Positions 31,064-35,735 of a stretch of DNA of 35,735 bases are shown here, one piece after another. Positions within the stretch are counted from its first letter, which is position 1. Every line of letters begins with the position of its first letter. The DNA lies in NCBI GenBank assembly GCA_021775615.1, contig JAJFHL010000127.1, positions 1 through 35,735 on the forward strand, in the 5' to 3' direction. The notes beneath the pieces are model-generated. The model worked only from the letters and a program-made list of their open reading frames with translations. It had not been told where the DNA came from and ran no database searches. The DNA comes from Hyphomicrobiales bacterium (GTDB taxonomy: Bacteria; Pseudomonadota; Alphaproteobacteria; Rhizobiales; JAJFHB01). The position numbers were made by a program, and so were the translations under genes.

Positions 31064-32335
31064 ATGAAAGACGGGCCCGCCAACGAGTGCAAACACAAGG
31101 GCGCTGCGAGAGAACCGAAGCCAGTGATGCGTTCGTCGACCGACGATGGTGGAGGAGTGAACATCCTTCACCTCATCTCAGCGGTTGCGGTCAACGTAAT
31201 GATCGGCGTGTTGTACGGCTGGAGCCTGGTTATTGCACCCCTGGAGGAGTTCTTGAGCGTCTCTCGAGGGACGTTGAGCTTCGTTCCAGCTCTCGGGCTT
31301 GCCTGCTTTACGGCCGGTGTGTTCGTTCACGACGGCATTGTGCGACGGGTGCGATTGCCCGTGCTGTCCTTTGGTGTCATGCTCATGGCCGGCGCGGGCC
31401 ACCTCCTCTTTTGGTTCGTCCCAAGCTACTTTGGGCTCCTGTTTGGCTACGGTGTGGTTTACGGGTTCGCGGCAGGGATTGGTTACGGCCTGGCCTTAGC
31501 CCTGGCGCGCGGAGCGCCGCCGCCAATCCGGGGATGGGCGCTGGGTCTGACGGTTGCTGCTTTTGCAGCAAGCGGCATGATTGTTTCGGCGGCGGGCGCG
31601 GTGTTGGGCGCACCGCGCAATGTCCTCGGATTTTTCGGCGCAATTGGCATCGCGTTTTGTCTCTGTGCGGTGATCCTCGCACTGCTCCTACGCAGATCCG
31701 GAGTGCTCAGCATTGAAGCGGACCATCAGTCGGCTGGTCCTATCGATGTTCGGCCGGTTCAATTCCTGCTTTTGGCTGGCGGCTTCTTTGCTTTGTGCTA
31801 TCTCGGCCTCATGGGCGTGAGCCATGGTGTCGCAATTCTGTCCGAACAGAACGTTGTCCCAGCCCTTTCCTCACTGACACCCTTCGTGCTGAATTTCGGG
31901 TACATCCTGGGTGCTGTGTTGGGCGGTGCCGTTGCAGCACGGGTACCTGAGCGGATCGTCGTTTCAGCGTTCTTGCTGCCATCAATGCTATCGGTGCTGG
32001 CAATAAGTGCACCGGTGCCTGCTTCTGCGAAGCTTCTCTCATTTCTGGTCATAGGGCTGGGATTTGGATCGACGGTACCCGTTTTCGTCGTGGTGCTGAC
32101 GGTCCGCTATGGCGCGGACAAAGCGGGTATCCTGTTTGGACGCCTTAATATCGGCTACGGAATGGCCGGTTTTCTCGCGCCTGCGGCATCGGGGTGGCTG
32201 CATGATCTCAGCGGCAGCTATGAGATACCGCTTTGGCTGGCCGCCTGTCTCGGTAGTTTGGGCTTACTGGCCAATTTTGCCGGCACGCACCCGCGTACGC
32301 AGGTACCGACCAGGCCAGTTCGTGAGAGGAAATGA
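31064..32335 (+). CDS. MFS transporter, OFA (oxalate/formate antiporter)-like
   Basis: A roughly 423-residue membrane protein with 12 predicted hydrophobic segments. The first helix segment NVMIGVLYGWSLVIAPLEEF matches the G-x-L-Y-x-W-S-x-x-x-x-P-L pattern of OFA-family anion transporters. VYGFAAGIGYGLALALARG also fits. Start uncertain: ATG 31064 follows the hydrolase stop by 16 nt with a weak GGCGGA; ATG 31127 is an alternative, and the first ~30 hydrophilic residues argue for the later one. It is the last gene of the Rieske-ABC unit and may export a product or import a related anion. Confidence 0.88.
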   Translation: MKDGPANECKHKGAAREPKPVMRSSTDDGGGVNILHLISAVAVNVMIGVLYGWSLVIAPLEEFLSVSRGTLSFVPALGLACFTAGVFVHDGIVRRVRLPVLSFGVMLMAGAGHLLFWFVPSYFGLLFGYGVVYGFAAGIGYGLALALARGAPPPIRGWALGLTVAAFAASGMIVSAAGAVLGAPRNVLGFFGAIGIAFCLCAVILALLLRRSGVLSIEADHQSAGPIDVRPVQFLLLAGGFFALCYLGLMGVSHGVAILSEQNVVPALSSLTPFVLNFGYILGAVLGGAVAARVPERIVVSAFLLPSMLSVLAISAPVPASAKLLSFLVIGLGFGSTVPVFVVVLTVRYGADKAGILFGRLNIGYGMAGFLAPAASGWLHDLSGSYEIPLWLAACLGSLGLLANFAGTHPRTQVPTRPVRERK

Positions 32336-32543
32336 CCACTCCTGAGCGACTGGCATGGCCGAGGAAACCAGGAAGCGATGCGATTGAGCCCGCTTACCAG
32401 TGGCCTATTCCCCTCCATGCAGCAGTTAGCAGCTACCCTCTGGGCGGGAGATGGTTCGATAGATCAGGCTCTCCGCCTGAAGTGTACGACAGGCGGTTTG
32501 CACCGCCTGCCGATTGCTTGAACGAAAAACAGTTTTCCGCGGC
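32336..32543. other. Convergent gap with an unrecognised open frame
   Basis: A 208-bp gap between the MFS gene and the minus-strand THI5-type binding protein. An open frame starts at ATG 32332, overlaps the MFS stop by four bases (ATGA) and is preceded by GAGAGGAA. It runs to 32652, antisense into the binding-protein gene. Its product (106 residues) is not recognised, so I do not call it a gene. A stem-loop at 32490-32509 lies inside. Confidence 0.5.
32490..32509. terminator. Stem-loop in the convergent gap
   Basis: CAGGCGG (32490-32496) and CCGCCTG (32503-32509) form a perfect 7-bp stem with a 6-nt loop. It sits 34 nt downstream of the THI5-type binding-protein stop on the minus strand and could serve both convergent units. 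No T-run follows on either strand. Confidence 0.55.
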
Positions 32544-33533
32544 CTACTGCAAAGCCTTGTCCGTGATCATGGATGTCCAGGCACCCACCGGCTCTTTGGT
32601 GATCACCGGATCGGAGCCCGCGGACAACAGGGTTTTCACCGTGCGCTGGTAGTCAGCCTCGTCAAGCGCGCCGTTGGAGCCGGCCGTGAGCTTGATGATC
32701 TCGCCCATCATGCGTTTTTGATGCTTTTCGGTCTGGGCGCCGGAGGCATCGTTTTCCAGCACGATGTCGGCGGCTTCGTCCGGGTTGGCTTCGGCATATT
32801 TCCAACCTTTCATCGATGCACGTACGAAGCGGACCATCCTGTCCACGAAGTCGGCATCCTTGAGCTTGTCTTCCAGCACGTAAATGCCGTCTTCCAGCGT
32901 CGCTACGCCCTGGTCCTCATATTTGAAGACAACCAGATCGTCCGGAGACAGGCCGGCATCTATGATCTGCCAGTATTCGTTGTAGGTCATGGTGGAGACG
33001 CAGTCGGCCTGCTTCTGCAGGATCGGGTCGACATTGAAACCCTGCTTGAGCACTTTGACGCCATCGGCGGAGCCGTCGGTCTTGATGCCGAGCTTGCTCA
33101 TCCATGACAGGAACGGATACTCGTTGCCGAAGAACCAGACGCCAAGCGTCTTGCCTTTGAAGTCAGCCGGCGTCTTAATGCCGGAATCCGTGCGGCAGGT
33201 CAGCATCATGCCCGAGGACTTGAACGGCTGGGCGATGTTGACCAGCGCCACACCCTTTTCCCTGGTCGCGAGTGCCGACGGCATCCAGTCCAGCACCACG
33301 TCGGCTCCGCCACCGGCCAGCACCTGAGCCGGCGCTATGTCCGGGCCACCTGGCTTGATCTCAACTGAAAGGTTCTCTTCTTCGTAGAAACCCTTGTCCT
33401 TGGCGACGTAGTAACCCGCGAACTGGGCTTGCGTGACCCATTTCAACTGGAGTGTCACCGTGTCTGCGGCCCAGGCCTGGGCGGTCGTGAGTGCCATGGC
33501 GCCTGCCGCCAGCAGCGTTGCTATTCTCTTCAT
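32544..33533 (-). CDS. ABC transporter substrate-binding protein, THI5/NMT1 (ThiY/SsuA-like)
   Basis: A 329-residue periplasmic binding protein. The signal peptide MKRIATLLAAGAMALTTAQA is followed by LQLKWVTQAQFAGYYVAKDKG, the hallmark opening of THI5/NMT1-type proteins that bind pyrimidines, flavins or related heterocycles. VLAGGGADVVLDWMPSAL and FKGKTLGVWFFGNEYPF also match. The ATG at 33533 is preceded by GGGGAGAAAG; an upstream in-frame ATG at 33581 lies inside the permease gene. It is the last gene of a four-gene minus-strand importer. Its ligand could relate to the ureide chemistry nearby or to a vitamin precursor; sequence alone does not decide. Confidence 0.93.
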   Translation of the reverse strand: MKRIATLLAAGAMALTTAQAWAADTVTLQLKWVTQAQFAGYYVAKDKGFYEEENLSVEIKPGGPDIAPAQVLAGGGADVVLDWMPSALATREKGVALVNIAQPFKSSGMMLTCRTDSGIKTPADFKGKTLGVWFFGNEYPFLSWMSKLGIKTDGSADGVKVLKQGFNVDPILQKQADCVSTMTYNEYWQIIDAGLSPDDLVVFKYEDQGVATLEDGIYVLEDKLKDADFVDRMVRFVRASMKGWKYAEANPDEAADIVLENDASGAQTEKHQKRMMGEIIKLTAGSNGALDEADYQRTVKTLLSAGSDPVITKEPVGAWTSMITDKALQ

Positions 33534-33547
33534 TATCTTTCTCCCCG

Positions 33548-34414
33548 TTAGATCCGGCCAGAACGTATGGAAGGATGCCAAAAAGTGACGGCACGTTCAA
33601 TCAGCGCCACGGCACCATAAAACGCAGAGCCCGCCAGGGCGGCCACTGCAATCTCGGCCCACACCATGTCGACATTCATGCGCCCGACCTCGGTCGAGAT
33701 ACGAAAGCCCATGCCGACAATGGGGGTGCCGAAGAATTCCGCCACGATGGCGCCGATCAGCGCCAGCGTAGAGTTGATTTTCAATGCATTGAAGATGAAC
33801 GGCGCCGCGGTGGGCAGGCGCAGCTTTGTCAGTGTCTGCCACCAGGTGCTCGCATAGGTGCGCATGAGATCGCACTCCATCTGATCCGCCGCCGCGAGCC
33901 CCTGGACCGTGTTCGCCAGCATCGGAAAGAACGTCATGATCACGACGACGGCGGCTTTCGACTGCCAGTCGAAGCCGAACCACATGACCATGATCGGGGC
34001 AACACCGATGATCGGCAGCGCGGAAACGAAGTTGCCGAGGGGCAGGAGCCCGCGCCGCAGGAAAGCAGACCGGTCGACGGCCAGGGCCACAAGGAAACCG
34101 GACCCGCAGCCCAGGACGTAGCCGGCCAGGACGGCTTTGAGAAAGGTCTGCTGGAAGTCCGCCCAGAGGATCGGCAGGGAGTTGACGATACGCTCCCAGA
34201 TCATTGACGGCGGCGGCAGCAGAACCGTCGGCACTTCGAGCCCGCGCGTCACTCCTTCCCAGAGGACCAGGAGCGTGACGCCGAAAATGCTCGGCACGGC
34301 GAGATTGATGCCGCGGGCGAGGGCGGCATTCGTCCCGGCGTCAATCGCAACGAGCCGTTGGTTCAGCCACCACATGGCCACCCAGAACACCAGTGCGCCG
34401 ATCACCAACGTCAT
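33548..34414 (-). CDS. ABC transporter permease (SsuC/ThiX type), second of the pair
   Basis: A 288-residue membrane protein with six or seven hydrophobic segments. The EAA loop region MRTYASTWWQTLTKLRLPTA and PIIGVAPIMVMWFGF identify the SsuC/TauC/ThiX permease family. The start overlaps the preceding permease stop by four bases (ATGA at 34411-34414), so they are coupled. The first ~35 residues form an extra N-terminal hydrophobic segment. It works with the permease at 34411-35298 and the ATPase at the right edge. Confidence 0.93.
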   Translation of the reverse strand: MTLVIGALVFWVAMWWLNQRLVAIDAGTNAALARGINLAVPSIFGVTLLVLWEGVTRGLEVPTVLLPPPSMIWERIVNSLPILWADFQQTFLKAVLAGYVLGCGSGFLVALAVDRSAFLRRGLLPLGNFVSALPIIGVAPIMVMWFGFDWQSKAAVVVIMTFFPMLANTVQGLAAADQMECDLMRTYASTWWQTLTKLRLPTAAPFIFNALKINSTLALIGAIVAEFFGTPIVGMGFRISTEVGRMNVDMVWAEIAVAALAGSAFYGAVALIERAVTFWHPSIRSGRI

Positions 34415-35298
34415 ACCGCGGACGCTCCCGGTTTCTCGCCCATGCGCCGCAGCACGTAGGAATGCGCAAGTCCGACCAGCATGACGAGGATCGCCGCAAG
34501 CGTCGCCGCCATGAACAGCGCGGACCAGATCTGAATCGTCTGACCATAGTAGGATCCGGCCAGAAGCCGGGCGCCGAGCCCCGCAACTGCGCCGGTCGGA
34601 AGCTCGCCGACGATGGCGCCGACAAGCGATATGGCGACGGCCACCTTGAGCGAGGTGAAGAGGTAGGGCATGGAAGAGGGCCAGCGCAGCTTCCAGAAGG
34701 TCTGCGCCGATGTGGCGTTATAGGTGTACATCAGATCGAGCTGCGCAGCGTCGGGCGCGCGCAACCCCTTGACCATGCCGACGACCACCGGAAAGAAAGA
34801 GAGGTACGTGGAGATCAGCGCCTTGGGCAGCAGCCCCGACAGGCCGATTGCGTTCAGCACCACGATGATCATCGGCGCGATCGCCAGAATGGGGATCGTC
34901 TGGGAGGTGATGACCCATGGCATCACGGACTTGTCCATCGCGCGGTTGTGCACGATCCCGACCGCGAGCGCGATGCCGAGCGCCGTTCCGATGATAAAGC
35001 CTAGGAGTGTGGCGGAAAGGGTGATCCAGGAATGATAGATCAAAGAGCGTTTCGACGTGATCTTCTTCTGAACCGTGGTTTTGTAGATCTCCTGGATGAC
35101 CTGATGCGGGGCCGGTAGGACGGGCCGGTTCTGGGCCATCGTGTTCGAAAGGATCTCGGAGAAGGTAATTGTCGTGCCGGCGCGCTCGGCCTGATCCCGC
35201 TCAAAGGGCGCATTCATCCAGACGGCGCCCGCGTACCAGATCGCGATGAGCGCCGTCAGCACCGTCAGAACTGGTGCGATTTTTCGGACATCAATCAT
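34411..35298 (-). CDS. ABC transporter permease (SsuC/ThiX type), first of the pair
   Basis: A 295-residue permease of the same family. It has a periplasmic insertion (residues ~30-75, charged) after the first helix. The EAA loop is MYTYNATSAQTFWKLRWP, with QTIPILAIAPMIIV before it. The ATG at 35298 overlaps the ATPase stop by 8 nt (ATGATTGA). Two different permeases plus a single ATPase suggest a heterodimeric channel, as in other pyrimidine-type importers of the group. Confidence 0.93.
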   Translation of the reverse strand: MIDVRKIAPVLTVLTALIAIWYAGAVWMNAPFERDQAERAGTTITFSEILSNTMAQNRPVLPAPHQVIQEIYKTTVQKKITSKRSLIYHSWITLSATLLGFIIGTALGIALAVGIVHNRAMDKSVMPWVITSQTIPILAIAPMIIVVLNAIGLSGLLPKALISTYLSFFPVVVGMVKGLRAPDAAQLDLMYTYNATSAQTFWKLRWPSSMPYLFTSLKVAVAISLVGAIVGELPTGAVAGLGARLLAGSYYGQTIQIWSALFMAATLAAILVMLVGLAHSYVLRRMGEKPGASAV

Positions 35299-35735
35299 CG
35301 TAGGAATGTCCGCTCCGCAACCCCTCGCGCACGCGGTGGGCGATCTCCAGGAACTCCGGGGTCTCGCGCACGTCCAGTGGCCGATCGTTGGGAAGCGTTG
35401 ATGTGATCAGATCGGTCACCCGTCCCGGGCGCGGCGACATGACGACGATCTTGGTGGAGAGATAGACCGCTTCCGGGATGGAATGGGTGACGAAACAGAT
35501 CGTCTTGTTTGTCGCCTCCCATAGTTTCAGCAGTTGCTCGTTGAGATGATCCCGCACGATCTCATCCAGTGCGCCGAACGGCTCGTCCATGAGAAGCAGG
35601 TCCGCGTCGAAGGCGAGCGCCCGGGCGATCGATGCACGCTGCTGCATGCCGCCTGAAAGCTGCCAGGGATATTTCTTCTCAAAGCCGGAGAGGTTCACGA
35701 GATCCAGTGTGCGGGAGATGCGCTCGCGCGCGTCC
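35291..35735 (-). CDS. ABC transporter ATP-binding protein, partial (runs off right edge)
   Basis: The C-terminal ~147 residues of an SsuB/TauB/ThiZ-type ATPase. Its 5' end lies beyond the window, so Walker A is not seen. The signature LSGGMQQRASIARA and Walker B LLLMDEPFGALD are present, as is the switch His in CFVTHSIPEAVYLS. The reading frame is open from 35735; a GTG at 35698 is in frame but is internal, not the start. It is coupled to the permease at 34411-35298 by an 8-nt overlap. Confidence 0.93.
   Translation of the reverse strand, partial: DARERISRTLDLVNLSGFEKKYPWQLSGGMQQRASIARALAFDADLLLMDEPFGALDEIVRDHLNEQLLKLWEATNKTICFVTHSIPEAVYLSTKIVVMSPRPGRVTDLITSTLPNDRPLDVRETPEFLEIAHRVREGLRSGHSYDD

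Overview
This 35.7 kb window is GC-rich (by eye about 60%) and densely coded. It looks like an alpha-proteobacterial catabolic island, most likely Rhizobiales (Hyphomicrobiales) or a close relative. The grounds are the gene families (TRAP, BMP-type ABC, OpuA/ProU-type ABC and THI5/NMT1-type ABC transporters, FCD-type GntR and LysR regulators, FAH-fold hydrolases) and a palindromic intergenic element at 19964-20075 of a kind I associate with rhizobial genomes. I see no rRNA, tRNA, CRISPR array, insertion sequence or phage gene.

The window reads as separate nutrient-use modules; three of them carry both an uptake system and their own regulator. (A) 88-7919: a minus-strand operon (TRAP DctP-DctQ-DctM, RidA, OsmC-like, FAH-fold hydrolase, SDR, then a new ORF leaving the left edge) diverges from an FCD-type GntR regulator and a second FAH-fold hydrolase. 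The divergent region holds a GntR-like palindrome and three 11-bp-phased direct repeats. (B) 8228-11242: a NodB-fold deacetylase/allantoinase-like protein, an M20 N-carbamoyl-amino-acid (allantoate-type) amidohydrolase and an Asp/Glu-racemase/maleate-isomerase-like protein, which suggests ureide processing. (C) 11281-22766: a LysR regulator diverges from a creatininase homologue, a complete BMP-type ABC importer, an amidinotransferase-fold enzyme and an MDR oxidoreductase; a ureohydrolase and an unusual amidohydrolase converge from the other strand. Three enzymes here belong to families that act on guanidino or cyclic-amidine compounds, so B plus C may break down a guanidino/ureido compound not assigned to a known pathway. 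(D) 23289-32335: a LysR regulator, with a 17-bp ATC-N9-GAT palindrome, diverges from a Rieske oxygenase, a RidA-like protein, a glycine-betaine-type ABC importer (with a DUF2628-like domain fused to its permease), a phosphotriesterase-fold hydrolase and an OFA-like MFS transporter. The best reading is uptake and oxidative breakdown of a quaternary-ammonium-like compound. (E) 32544-35735: a minus-strand THI5/NMT1-type ABC importer whose ATPase runs off the right edge.

All functional calls come from reading the translated sequence and recalled family motifs. No database search was possible. The most interesting points are: the guanidino/ureido cluster, a creatininase homologue that keeps every metal ligand but appears to lose both substrate-contacting tryptophans, an amidohydrolase with two changed metal-site positions, a ureohydrolase with a missing His-Gly motif, the DUF2628-permease fusion, and a stem-loop just after each of the four solute-binding-protein genes.
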